Shown: positions 43,179 to 51,625 of the stretch, in pieces
Position numbering within the stretch: the first letter of the stretch is position 1
Layout: every line of letters starts with the position of its first letter
Assembly (NCBI GenBank): GCA_014323865.1
Contig: JACONG010000001.1
Span: forward strand, 284 to 64,283
Length of the DNA: 64,000 nucleotides
Reading direction: 5' to 3'
DNA from: Rhodospirillales bacterium
Lineage (GTDB): Bacteria; Pseudomonadota; Alphaproteobacteria; SP197
Program-made: the position numbers and the translations under genes
The notes under the pieces: model-generated
The model's input: the letters and a program-made list of their open reading frames with translations, nothing else
The model's database searches: none
Told to the model about the DNA's origin: nothing

Positions 43179-44474
43179 GTGATGCGTGACGGCAAGACTA
43201 TTGCCTTCTTTCCCGAGGGGGCTTTCGGGCCCGCGCTGAATTCCGTGGGCATCGCCCAGGTCTGTCGCGAGATGGGCCACAACCCGGTGTTCATCGCCGA
43301 CCGGGGTTTCGGTGGCGTGTTCGAGGGCTACGGCTTCGAAGAGCATCTGATCTCGATGTCCGAGCCCATGGAGCCCGAAGCCATGGCGCGTTACTGGGTC
43401 GACTTCATCAACGGCCAGATCCCGAACTTCCGGACCCCGCCGATCGAGCAGGTCTCGACCTACATCAAGGCCTGCTGGGAGGCGATCATCGATACGGCGC
43501 TGTGGGCCGAGAAGGATCTCCCGGCGACGCTCGACAAGATCAAGCCCGATCTGATCTGCGTCGACAACGTGGTCCTGTTCCCGGCCACCAAGCGCTACGG
43601 CGTGCCCTGGGTCCGCATCATCTCGTGCAGCGAGAACGAGATCGAGGATCCCGACATTCCGCCCCATCTTTCCGGCTGCCGCGAGAATGACCACGCCTGT
43701 TTCGCCACCTATCGCGAAACATTCGATCGCGAGATCGGGCCGATCCATGCCCGGTTCAACGCGTTCCTGAAGGCGTGCGGCGAGGAACCCTACCCGCTCG
43801 GCCAGTTCTTCGAGGCCTCGCCCTATCTCAACCTGCTGCACTATCCGAAGCCGCTGGCGTTCAACCGGCGTCATCCCCTCGACCCCGAGACGTTCGTCTA
43901 TCTCGAAGGCTGCATCCGCAAGGAGAAGCCCTACGAGCTGCCACAGTTCAAGGCGCACAATGACAAGCCCCTGCTCTACGTCAGCTTCGGCAGCCTCGGG
44001 TCGGGCGACACCGACCTGATGAAGCGCCTGATGGCCGCGCTCGGCAACCTGTCCTGCCGCGTTCTGGTCAATGTCGGCGACTACGGCGATGCCTATGACA
44101 ACATCCCCGACAATTGCCATGTCGAGAGCTGGTACCCGCAGCCAAGCGTGATCGAACAGGTCGACGCGGTGATCCATCATGGCGGCAACAACAGCTTCAA
44201 CGAATGTCTCTATTTCGGGAAGCCGGCGCTGATCATGCCCTACTGCTGGGACGGCCACGACAACGCCACCCATATCGACGAACGCGGCTACGGCATTGCC
44301 CAGGAGCGCTACGTCTGGACCGACGCCGATATCGCCGGTCACGTCGAGCGCATGATGACCGATGCGGACATGAAGGCCCGCCTCGAGGCCTTGAGCAGGC
44401 ACATGCAGGCGGAGAACGGCACACGCAAGGGCGCCGAAGCGCTCGACGCTCTGCTGAAGAAGACTTCCCTATGA
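43179..44474 (+). CDS. GT1-family (UDP-sugar type) glycosyltransferase
   Basis: The protein is about 430 residues, with tandem GTG/ATG starts at 43179/43182. The GT-B fold is supported by an N-terminal KTIAFFPEGAFGPALNSVG, a C-terminal LLYVSFGSLGSGD and the donor-site segment VDAVIHHGGNNSFNECLYFG with KPALIMPYCWDGHDNA, as in UGT/MGT macrolide-type transferases. Acceptor and sugar are unknown. It is in an operon with the ATPase-like gene and a cupin. Confidence 0.87.
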   Translation: MMRDGKTIAFFPEGAFGPALNSVGIAQVCREMGHNPVFIADRGFGGVFEGYGFEEHLISMSEPMEPEAMARYWVDFINGQIPNFRTPPIEQVSTYIKACWEAIIDTALWAEKDLPATLDKIKPDLICVDNVVLFPATKRYGVPWVRIISCSENEIEDPDIPPHLSGCRENDHACFATYRETFDREIGPIHARFNAFLKACGEEPYPLGQFFEASPYLNLLHYPKPLAFNRRHPLDPETFVYLEGCIRKEKPYELPQFKAHNDKPLLYVSFGSLGSGDTDLMKRLMAALGNLSCRVLVNVGDYGDAYDNIPDNCHVESWYPQPSVIEQVDAVIHHGGNNSFNECLYFGKPALIMPYCWDGHDNATHIDERGYGIAQERYVWTDADIAGHVERMMTDADMKARLEALSRHMQAENGTRKGAEALDALLKKTSL

Positions 44475-44833
44475 GCGCGCCCACGGTTTCCCTCTTCAAG
44501 GCAGCGGCCACGCTTGCCGATCAGGCGCTGGCCGACTGGGGTCCGGTCCCTGAACCATCAGGCGACACTGTGTCCCACACCTCGGGGCGCACGCTGATCG
44601 GCGGCGGCGGAACCTTCCCGGAGGCAGGCTACTGGCGCTGTACGCCCGGAACATGGCGTTGCGAGGTGGGACGAGCCGAGTTCTGCCAGTTTCTTGAGGG
44701 CGAATGCATCTACACGAGCGACAGCGGCGAGGTAATCGAGATCAGAGGCGGCGACACAGCCTGGTTTCCGGCCGGCTGGAACGGCCGCTGCGAGGTGCGG
44801 CAGACAGTCGCGAAAACATACGTCATCCTGTGA
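44471..44833 (+). CDS. cupin domain protein (DUF861/EutQ-like)
   Basis: The 120-residue single-domain cupin starts at the ATG overlapping the glycosyltransferase stop (ATGA). TPGTWRCEVGRAEFCQFLEG and IRGGDTAWFPAGWNGRCEV match the cupin_3 (DUF861) motifs, in which the usual metal histidines are mostly absent. Likely a small-molecule binding or sugar-modifying cupin; function unknown. Confidence 0.83.
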   Translation: MSAPTVSLFKAAATLADQALADWGPVPEPSGDTVSHTSGRTLIGGGGTFPEAGYWRCTPGTWRCEVGRAEFCQFLEGECIYTSDSGEVIEIRGGDTAWFPAGWNGRCEVRQTVAKTYVIL

Positions 44834-45132
44834 AGCCGATCACGGCGCGGCGGCGACGGGCGACCTGAATCGGAACGGTCCTGTGCCGGACCGGCACGCG
44901 GGTTCCCGATGAGCGGGGGACCAAAGGCAATGGCCCCGTGTCATGCCAGTCACCGGAATCGACGGGCCCATGTCTTTGTCAGGCCAGATTCCCCGGATCG
45001 ATAATCGATAGATAAAGGTATCAACCGTCACACAGACATGTCCCTTTGCTTGTGACACGTTAACCTCACGTTCATGGACTGCCACCGGATACTTCTATCG
45101 GAAACGGCTTCCGGCTGATCAGGGAGACTGCC
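44834..45132. other. intergenic region with a palindrome
   Basis: No gene is supported. A 15-bp perfect palindrome, GTGCCGG-a-CCGGCAC, lies at 44883-44897, about 50 bases after the cupin stop. It could be an operator or a weak stem. The following ~230 bases presumably hold the promoter of the next gene. Confidence 0.4.
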
Positions 45133-46905
45133 ATGCCCCGCCCGATTCGGGTTCTTGTCGTTGCTCTTGCGATGTCGGTTGCCGCGCCCGCCTGGTCGCA
45201 GACCATTGAGGAGGCGGTCGGCCTCCAAGACGGCGGCGATCACGAGGCGGCGTTCGAAGCCTTCTCTGCCCGGGCCGCCGACGACAACCCGTTCGACGTG
45301 CCGGTCGACCCTTGGGACACTGGCGAGGTCCCGAAGGGCGTCCTGAACGAAGACATCATCGCGCGACTGGAAACGGTGCTGGCCGAACGCGCAACCGCCG
45401 TCAGCCTGGTCGAAACCGACGCATCGGTGGACGAGTCCGGGTTGGCGGCCTATCTGCGCGGCCAGATCGACAGCTTCATGTCCAGCATGAACGGGCTCCT
45501 CGGTGAGGAAGGCGGAGACCTTCACTACGTGACCGGGATCGAGGAGGACGATGCTGGCAACATCACCGCACGCGTGCGCGACATCGAAGTCTCGGGTCCC
45601 GACTCCAGCTGGGAAATCGGTGATGCTGTCATGACACTCAGGCCCGTCGGCGACGACCGCTACATGGTGGCCGTGGCCCTTCCCCGGACAACCAGCTTCC
45701 TCGACGGTCGTGGCCGACAGGTCGGCGGCACCGAGATCGGCAGCCAACGTCTCGAAGGCACCATGGTTCCGAGTATCGACATGTGGTCCCAAGCGGTGGG
45801 ACTCTACACCGACCTTCGCATCTGGAGCGACGTTCCCGGTGAGGGCCAGGTCGATGTTGTCATGGACAGCGCGGCGCTCGACATTGATCTCAGCGAGGAC
45901 GCGAACCAGAAATGGAGCGGCCCCGGTTCGATCACGGTGGAGGGCATTACGGCCCGCCTCGAAGGCATGGAACTGATGCGTTTGGGGCAGCTCGACACGG
46001 GTTTTTCCTACGCGGGCTGGGACTTGATCTTCTTTGCGGCCATCGACGAGCAGATAGACGAGCTTCAGGCCGGCATCGCAGACGGCTTGATCCCGGACGG
46101 GGACATCGAGATGCACGCCACCGGGATCCTCGATCTCGTGATGGGCATGGCCGAAGACCGCGCGCCGGTTGCCGAGGCCTTCTCAATGGCCGCGACGGTG
46201 ACCGACCTCTTCTTCCAGGACCCCGACAGCGGTGAAACGGTTGCGATCGCCAGCCTGAACTTCGGTATGGGCATGGACGGGCTCGACGGCAATGCATCGT
46301 CGCTGTTCATCGAATACGGTCACGACGGTCTCGATGTCCCGGTGCCGGGTCCGAAGGCCGATCTCGTGCCGCACATGTTCGACATGCGCATCAGCCTGAA
46401 CGACCTTCCGTTGCAGGACGCCACGGCGATGATGCTCGAAATGCTCGGGGGCGCGATGGAGGATCCGGAGGCTTTCGAGGAGCAGGCCCGGATGGCGCTC
46501 GGCTTCATGGCGCTCGGTCTGCAGCAGCGCATGGTACAGTCCGGCAGCAATGTCCGGATCGAAAGGTTGTCGTATGAGAGCCCGGCGCTCAGCGCCGATC
46601 TCGTGGCCGACATCGTCGCGTCCGACCAGTCACCGAACATGGCCGTTGGCACGGCGCGACTGGAGGTCGTCGGCCTCGACGACTTGATGAAGCGCATGGA
46701 AGAGCAGGCCGCCCGGGGTCATGCCGAGGCCCGGGATGCGGCGCAGGAGGCCGCCCGGAGCCTGGCCATGATGCAGGCCATGGGTGAGCGCCTCGACGAC
46801 GGCGGCACCGTGCGCCACATCTACGATGTCGAACTCGCACCGGACGGCACCGTCCTGCTCAACGGCAACGACATGGGCCCGCTGATTGGCGGCATGATGC
46901 AGTAA
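45133..46905 (+). CDS. large exported protein, unrecognised (590 residues)
   Basis: The ATG at 45133 has AGGGAGA upstream, and a signal peptide (VLVVALAMSVAAPAWSQ) is clear. The mature protein is acidic, rich in alternating beta-type sequence, and contains no recognised motif. Its layout (repeated LxxDVVMDSAALDI-like strands, final NGNDMGPLIGGMMQ) is reminiscent of large periplasmic DUF945/DUF2125-type proteins, but this is not firm. A decayed paralogue of its last ~50 residues lies at 48521-48699. Confidence 0.75.
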   Translation: MPRPIRVLVVALAMSVAAPAWSQTIEEAVGLQDGGDHEAAFEAFSARAADDNPFDVPVDPWDTGEVPKGVLNEDIIARLETVLAERATAVSLVETDASVDESGLAAYLRGQIDSFMSSMNGLLGEEGGDLHYVTGIEEDDAGNITARVRDIEVSGPDSSWEIGDAVMTLRPVGDDRYMVAVALPRTTSFLDGRGRQVGGTEIGSQRLEGTMVPSIDMWSQAVGLYTDLRIWSDVPGEGQVDVVMDSAALDIDLSEDANQKWSGPGSITVEGITARLEGMELMRLGQLDTGFSYAGWDLIFFAAIDEQIDELQAGIADGLIPDGDIEMHATGILDLVMGMAEDRAPVAEAFSMAATVTDLFFQDPDSGETVAIASLNFGMGMDGLDGNASSLFIEYGHDGLDVPVPGPKADLVPHMFDMRISLNDLPLQDATAMMLEMLGGAMEDPEAFEEQARMALGFMALGLQQRMVQSGSNVRIERLSYESPALSADLVADIVASDQSPNMAVGTARLEVVGLDDLMKRMEEQAARGHAEARDAAQEAARSLAMMQAMGERLDDGGTVRHIYDVELAPDGTVLLNGNDMGPLIGGMMQ

Positions 46906-46929
46906 GCCAGGGCGACGGCATCGCCGTCG

Positions 46930-47090
46930 CGACCGGTTCGCTGGACCGGCTCTCATCCGGCGTTGCAAGCCATGGTGGTGGTCAACACGGTCAAGGGGCA
47001 CGAAAACCGGTGAAGGGGTCCCGGCAAGCGAGGAGACGGCCTTTCTGTGGCACCGGCGGGCGGCCAATCACGACCACACCGAAGCCCGAT
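46930..47090 (+). pseudogene. possible transketolase-family scrap
   Basis: Two frames in succession read LQAMVVVNTVKGHENR-stop and, after a one-base shift, GEGVPASEETAFLWHRRAAN. Together they resemble the VxNTVKGxG...ETAFWHRRAP segment of the N-terminal transketolase/pyruvate-dehydrogenase fold. The match is short, so this is tentative. Confidence 0.3.
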
Positions 47091-47122
47091 ACCGATGGGC
47101 AAAATTATATTTTTTTTCGGGA

Positions 47123-47151
47123 TTGAAAAAAAGTTTTTAGCGACATATACT
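47123..47151 (+). promoter_or_regulatory. strong sigma-70 promoter of the four-repeat gene
   Basis: TTGAAA and TATACT are separated by exactly 17 bases inside a very A/T-rich segment (47101-47160), unlike the surrounding high-GC DNA. The leader to the ATG at 47204 is about 45 bases. Confidence 0.65.
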
Positions 47152-47203
47152 ACATATCCGCACACAATAGTGCTTGTTGACCAGAGAAGGAGAGTCAAGA
47201 CTC

Positions 47204-48397
47204 ATGGAAAATACGGATCCTGTGGTGAAGTTCCTCACCGAGATTGGCGTGGAACTCAATAATGGACAGAAGCAGGCAGTCACCGGAAGTCTTTGCCTGA
47301 AGAAGAGCGAGACACTTTACTTCGAAGCTGTAGTCAGGGAGATGCCTGCCAGCACCAGGCTGCCTCGTCAGGCGGAAGTTTGCTTCAAAGCCCTCGCCAA
47401 AGCGGAAAGTCCATTGGATTTAGAGCAGTGGGGGGTCGCTGCAACCAAAGAAGGCCTGAAGACGAAACAGGATCCCGCAGACGTCTGCAGATTCTACAAG
47501 CAGTGGCTCATCAACGTCGGCCTGATCCAGCCGGTCATCTCGGGGGGTGCGTCGTTGCCGCGTCCGAAGAAAAAAGGCAAGATGGCTTACTTCGAAGCTG
47601 TAGACGAGGCCGTCCTTGCGGAGGCGTTCGAGGTCGTCGAGAGCAAGGGGCCTTACTTCGAAGCTGCAGTCAGGGAGATGCCTGCCAGCACCAGGCTGCC
47701 TCGTCAGGCGGAAGTTTGCTTCACGGCCCTCACCAAGGCGACGAGTCCGTTGGACTTCGAGCAGTGGGCGCAGGCTGCGCTGGCCGAGGGTCTGGACACC
47801 GAGCAGGAACCCGTCCGCATCTGCGCGTACTATAAGAAAAGACTCATCGACGAGGGCTTGATCCGGCAGGTCAAGCAGGCCTTCAAAGCTGCAGTCAAGG
47901 ATATTCCTGCCAACGTGAAACTGCCGCCACAAGCGGTAAACTGCTTCACGGCCCTCGCCAAAGCGAAAGGTCCGTTGGACTACGAGCAGTGGGCGCAGGC
48001 TGCGCTGGCCGAGGGTCTGTACACCACGCAGGAACCCGTTCGCATCTGCAAGTACTACAAGAAGAGGCTCATCGATAAGGGCTTGATCCGAAAGGTCATC
48101 TTAAGGGACCCGTCGTTACCGTGTCTGAAGAAGAAGGGTAAGCCGCCTTACTTCGAAGCTATAGTCGAGGAGATTCCTGCAGGCATCCATCTTCCTCTAC
48201 AGGCGGAAGTTTGCTTCAAAGCCCTCGCCAAAGCGAAAGGTCCGTTGGACTACGAGCAGTGGGCGCAGGCTGCTGTTGAAGAAGGGCTCATCACCACGCA
48301 TGAACCCGTCCTCATCTGCAAGTACTACAAGAAGAGGCTCATCGATAAGGGCTTGATCCGAGAGGTAGAGTATAGGGCGCGCGTGCCCTGTTTGTGA
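47204..48397 (+). CDS. four-repeat protein of winged-helix-like units, unrecognised
   Basis: The 397-residue protein starts at ATG 47204 behind AGAAGGAG (11-base gap). After a short N-terminal helix region (PVVKFLTEIGVELNNGQ) it carries four repeats of ~75-85 residues, beginning at codons near 47318, 47654, 47879 and 48149. Each has the order YFEAxVxEIPAxxxLPxQA, then EVCFxALAKAKGPLDYEQWA, then AEGLxTTQEPVRICKYYKKR and LIDKGLI. The helix-helix-helix-turn pattern ending in KRLIDKGLI resembles winged-helix domains, with KKKGK basic linkers after repeats 1 and 3. This suggests nucleic-acid binding, but no family is recognised. Base composition is lower in GC than its neighbours, suggesting transfer. 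Confidence 0.75.
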   Translation: MENTDPVVKFLTEIGVELNNGQKQAVTGSLCLKKSETLYFEAVVREMPASTRLPRQAEVCFKALAKAESPLDLEQWGVAATKEGLKTKQDPADVCRFYKQWLINVGLIQPVISGGASLPRPKKKGKMAYFEAVDEAVLAEAFEVVESKGPYFEAAVREMPASTRLPRQAEVCFTALTKATSPLDFEQWAQAALAEGLDTEQEPVRICAYYKKRLIDEGLIRQVKQAFKAAVKDIPANVKLPPQAVNCFTALAKAKGPLDYEQWAQAALAEGLYTTQEPVRICKYYKKRLIDKGLIRKVILRDPSLPCLKKKGKPPYFEAIVEEIPAGIHLPLQAEVCFKALAKAKGPLDYEQWAQAAVEEGLITTHEPVLICKYYKKRLIDKGLIREVEYRARVPCL

Positions 48398-48520
48398 ACC
48401 TGCTCAATGCCGGCGGCCTTCCCACCGGCGCTGTCCTGCTCAGGCATGCCATACGCCTGGATCTGCTCGCGGACCTCACCACGGAGGCTCGCGTGCGGGC
48501 AATGGTCGACTGACCGGAGG

Positions 48521-48699
48521 ATGCAAGAGCGTGCAAAACAGGTCACGCCGGTTCAGGCGATGGGCAAACGCATCGAAGCTGATGGGGACGTGCTGCACCG
48601 GCACAACGTCGAGCGGACTCCGGAGGGCGACATCCTCCCCCCAACGGCAACGATATCGGCCCGCTTATGCACCGCGCCATGGACTCAGACATCGCCATG
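48521..48699 (+). pseudogene. C-terminal remnant of a paralogue of the 590-residue exported protein
   Basis: The frame VTPVQAMGKRIEADGDVLHR, then HNVERTPEGDIL, and after a one-base shift in a six-C run NGNDIGPLMHRAM, mirrors the end of the 590-residue protein (MMQAMGERLDDGGTVRHIYD, VELAPDGTVLLNGNDMGPL). DNA identity is modest, so it is an old paralogue. Just before it, 48400-48513 translates to NAGGLPTGAVLLRHAIRLDL and on to a stop, another unassigned scrap. Confidence 0.5.
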
Positions 48700-48715
48700 G
48701 ATCAGACATCGAAGA

Positions 48716-49675
48716 TCACTCCAGAGCGGTGGCACCCATCCGCGCCTCCCGCGCCCGCACCGCCTCGCGGTGGAAGACGTAGATACCCGAGCCGGCGATG
48801 ATCGCCGCGCCGAGCAGCGTAGGCCAGTCGGGCACGTCACCGAACACGATCAGGCCGGCAATGATGGCGAGCACCATGTGGCTGAAGGTGAAGGGTGCCA
48901 GGGCCGAGACCGGCGCATTGCGGTAGGCCAGCACGAGGCAGAAGTGGCCCGCCATGGCGAAGCCGCCGACCAGCACCAGCATGGCCCAGTCAACCGCGCC
49001 CAGCGGCGACCACACCCCGGGCACCGTGAGCACCACGATGCTCATCACCACGACACCGGCCATGTTGTTGAAGGCGATCGAGGTCTGGGCGCTGTCGTAA
49101 CGGTTCACCAGACGGGTCAGCACGTTGTAGATCGCCGCCACCAGCGCCACGCCGAGCGGCAGGAAGTAGGCCCAGTGGCGCTCCTCGAAGCCGGGGCGCA
49201 GGACGACCAGCACGCCGATGAATCCCACCAGGATCGCCATCCAGCGCCGGATGCCGACCTTCTCACCCAGCACGGGGATGGCGAGCGCGGTGGTGATGAA
49301 CGGCGCAGCGAAGCCGATGGCCACGGCATCCGCCAGCGGGATGTAACTGACGGTGATGAAGAAACCGCAGGTCATTGAGACCAGCAGGATCGAACGCACG
49401 ACCTGCAGGCCGGGCCGCCTGGTGACAAGGGCCGTGCGCCACGCGCGCGGCCGGATGAGCAGGGGCAGCAGCAGCACGGAGAAAAGGTACCGGCCCCAGG
49501 CAACCTGAAGCGGCGGATGGGCCTCGGTCATCAGCTTGGCCGTGGTGTCGAGCGAGACGAAGAAGAAGATCGAAAGCAGGATCAGAACGATCCCGCGCGG
49601 AATGTTGTCCACGGTCCGTCCCGGAGGTTCGGCAACCCCGTTATAGGCCATCGCCGCCGCGGACGCACCGGTCAT
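48716..49675 (-). CDS. EamA/DMT family transporter
   Basis: The protein is about 319 residues with ten predicted helices in two EamA halves: GIVLILLSIFFFVSLDTTAK starts the first, and FNNMAGVVVMSIVVLTVPGV lies in the second. PVLGEKVGIRRWMAILVGFI is typical. Starts at 49675, 49651 or GTG 49613 are all possible; none has a strong ribosome-binding site. The substrate is unknown. Confidence 0.87.
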   Translation of the reverse strand: MTGASAAAMAYNGVAEPPGRTVDNIPRGIVLILLSIFFFVSLDTTAKLMTEAHPPLQVAWGRYLFSVLLLPLLIRPRAWRTALVTRRPGLQVVRSILLVSMTCGFFITVSYIPLADAVAIGFAAPFITTALAIPVLGEKVGIRRWMAILVGFIGVLVVLRPGFEERHWAYFLPLGVALVAAIYNVLTRLVNRYDSAQTSIAFNNMAGVVVMSIVVLTVPGVWSPLGAVDWAMLVLVGGFAMAGHFCLVLAYRNAPVSALAPFTFSHMVLAIIAGLIVFGDVPDWPTLLGAAIIAGSGIYVFHREAVRAREARMGATALE

Positions 49676-49824
49676 CGCCCGGCGATTGCAGACCCGTCGG
49701 AATCGCGCGACCCTGGCGCGAGGGATCGGTTAGGACAGGCGATGAGCAGCGATTGCGACGAAGGCCAAGCCGGGCTCGTGGGCTTCGGACAGGACGAGGG
49801 CGACGGCAACGGCGTCACGCCAAC

Positions 49825-50103
49825 ATGTTGCCGGCCGATATCCGGATCGACCGGGAGCTGCCGCGCGACCGCATCGTGCTGAACGTCTCGCGCGAGTGTC
49901 TGCTCTTCGCTGCGCCCATCGCCCATGGCGGCAGTGGCTGGTGCGATGCGGACGGCAGACTTCACGCCCGTTATGGCACCGACCATCCCCGCGTCGATGC
50001 GATCCGTCCCGACGGTCCCGACGGTTACCCGGGACTGGCCTGCAACACGCCCGACCTGATGCCCATGATACGCTGCCTGGTGGGGCTGCTTCAGCATGCT
50101 TGA
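49825..50103 (+). CDS. small unrecognised protein, possibly 5'-truncated
   Basis: A 92-residue frame (MLPADIRIDRELPRDRIVLN; AHGGSGWCDADGRLHARYG; CNTPDLMPMIRCLVGLLQHA) ends nine bases before the next MFS gene. Composition looks coding but no family is known to me, and the start lacks a clear site. It may be the tail of a larger lost gene. Confidence 0.4.
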   Translation: MLPADIRIDRELPRDRIVLNVSRECLLFAAPIAHGGSGWCDADGRLHARYGTDHPRVDAIRPDGPDGYPGLACNTPDLMPMIRCLVGLLQHA

Positions 50104-50112
50104 GCGCCTGCC

Positions 50113-51345
50113 ATGACCAATGACGACAGCACGACACAACCGCACGATGCCAGTGTCTTCGAAACCGGGCCGCACGAGACGCCGACCCTGACGCCGCAGC
50201 AGATCTGGCGCAGCATCGGGGCGGTGACAGCAAGTGCCTTCGCGGCCTCGCTGACCTTCTCGATCTGCATGCCGCTGCTGTCGCTGATCCTCGAGGATCG
50301 CGGCACTCCGAGCTGGCTGATCGGTCTCAACAATGCCGCTCAGCCGGCAGGCCTGCTGATCTTCACATTGATCCTGCCCAGGGTGGTGCAGCGTCTGGGC
50401 ACCATGCGCGCGCTCTATCTGGGCTTTGTCCTGATGATCATGTCGATCGCGCTCCTGCCCGTGTTCGACAACGTCTGGGCCTGGTTCCCCCTGCGCTTCA
50501 TCATGGGAATCGGCATCGCGATCCACTGGGTCGTCAGCGAGACCTGGATCAACACGCTGATCGACAACCGCATCCGCGGGCGGGTGATGGGGATCTACGT
50601 GACCGCCTTGTCGGCAGGTTACCTGGCGGGCCTCCCCGTCCTGCTGTTCGTCGGGACCGAAGGCACCACGCACTTCTTCATCGTCGTCGCTGCGCTTGCC
50701 ATCGGGGTGCTGCCGATCCTGCTGGCGCGCGATCTGGCCCCGCACATCACGACCCACGAGGGATTCGGCATCATCGCCGCGATCAGGCGCGCACCCGCCA
50801 CGATGTTTGCGGCGCTGACCGATGGCCTGGTGCTCGGCGCCCTGTTCGTCTTCTTCCTGATCTACGTCGAGCGCCAGGGCTTTCTGCAGGAGACAGCGAT
50901 CACCATGCTGATCGTCATGTCGACCGGCAACGTGATGCTGCAGTATCCGGTCGGCATGATTGCCGACCGGTTTGACCGCCGGATTCTGCTGATCATCTTC
51001 GCCGCGCTGATCTCGGTCTGCACGGCGATCTTCCCCATGGTGCTGCACGACGATGTGCTGCTCTGGCCCCTGCTGTTCTTCTGGGGCGGTATCATGGGCG
51101 GAATTTACACCTGCGGCCTGGCGCATGTCGGCCAGCGCTTCCGCAGGCAAGAACTGTCCGCTGCAAACGCCACGTTCGTCTCGGTTTACGAACTGGGCCA
51201 CCTGATCGGGCCGCCGGCGGCCGGCTTTGCCATGGCGCTCTGGGATCCCCACGGCCTGATCGTCTTCTGTGTCACCGGCGGCCTGCTCTTCGCCGTCATT
51301 GCCACGGTGAGGCACCTCGGGCTTCGCGGCACCGACAGCGACTGA
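50113..51345 (+). CDS. major facilitator superfamily transporter (YcaD-like)
   Basis: The 410-residue protein has 12 helices. MGIGIAIHWVVSETWINTLI followed by DNRIRGRVMGIYVTALSAG is a hallmark of the YcaD-type MFS group, with MIADRFDRRILL as a loop motif. Substrate is not established for the group. Confidence 0.87.
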   Translation: MTNDDSTTQPHDASVFETGPHETPTLTPQQIWRSIGAVTASAFAASLTFSICMPLLSLILEDRGTPSWLIGLNNAAQPAGLLIFTLILPRVVQRLGTMRALYLGFVLMIMSIALLPVFDNVWAWFPLRFIMGIGIAIHWVVSETWINTLIDNRIRGRVMGIYVTALSAGYLAGLPVLLFVGTEGTTHFFIVVAALAIGVLPILLARDLAPHITTHEGFGIIAAIRRAPATMFAALTDGLVLGALFVFFLIYVERQGFLQETAITMLIVMSTGNVMLQYPVGMIADRFDRRILLIIFAALISVCTAIFPMVLHDDVLLWPLLFFWGGIMGGIYTCGLAHVGQRFRRQELSAANATFVSVYELGHLIGPPAAGFAMALWDPHGLIVFCVTGGLLFAVIATVRHLGLRGTDSD

Positions 51346-51625
51346 GCCTGCGACTGAGCCTCGCGATTCGTCCCGAGGCGGATCGACGGGCCGGTCCGTC
51401 CTCTGGTCGGGTTGATTGCCAGAGGTTCGGAATTGGTTGCGCACCCGGCACCGGATGCACACAGATCGCCGGGCACCGCCGGGTTGTTCGGGTTTCTGGC
51501 AATTGATCTGGAATTGATATTATTGTGCTGGACCTTCCAATTCATCCGGACATAAGCTTAACTCACTGACGGGTCGTTCATAAAGGCCCGCACTTCATCA
51601 GGCTTCATCAAGGGAGAAGGTCCCC

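Noticed and set aside
41973-44402. Long minus-strand frame of about 809 codons
   Set aside because: Antisense to the PotA-like ATPase and the GT1 glycosyltransferase, whose plus-strand motifs are clear.
51346-51625. Riboswitch upstream of aapJ
   Set aside because: No glycine-, SAM- or other conserved aptamer core was recognised; only short direct repeats (cttcatca) are present.
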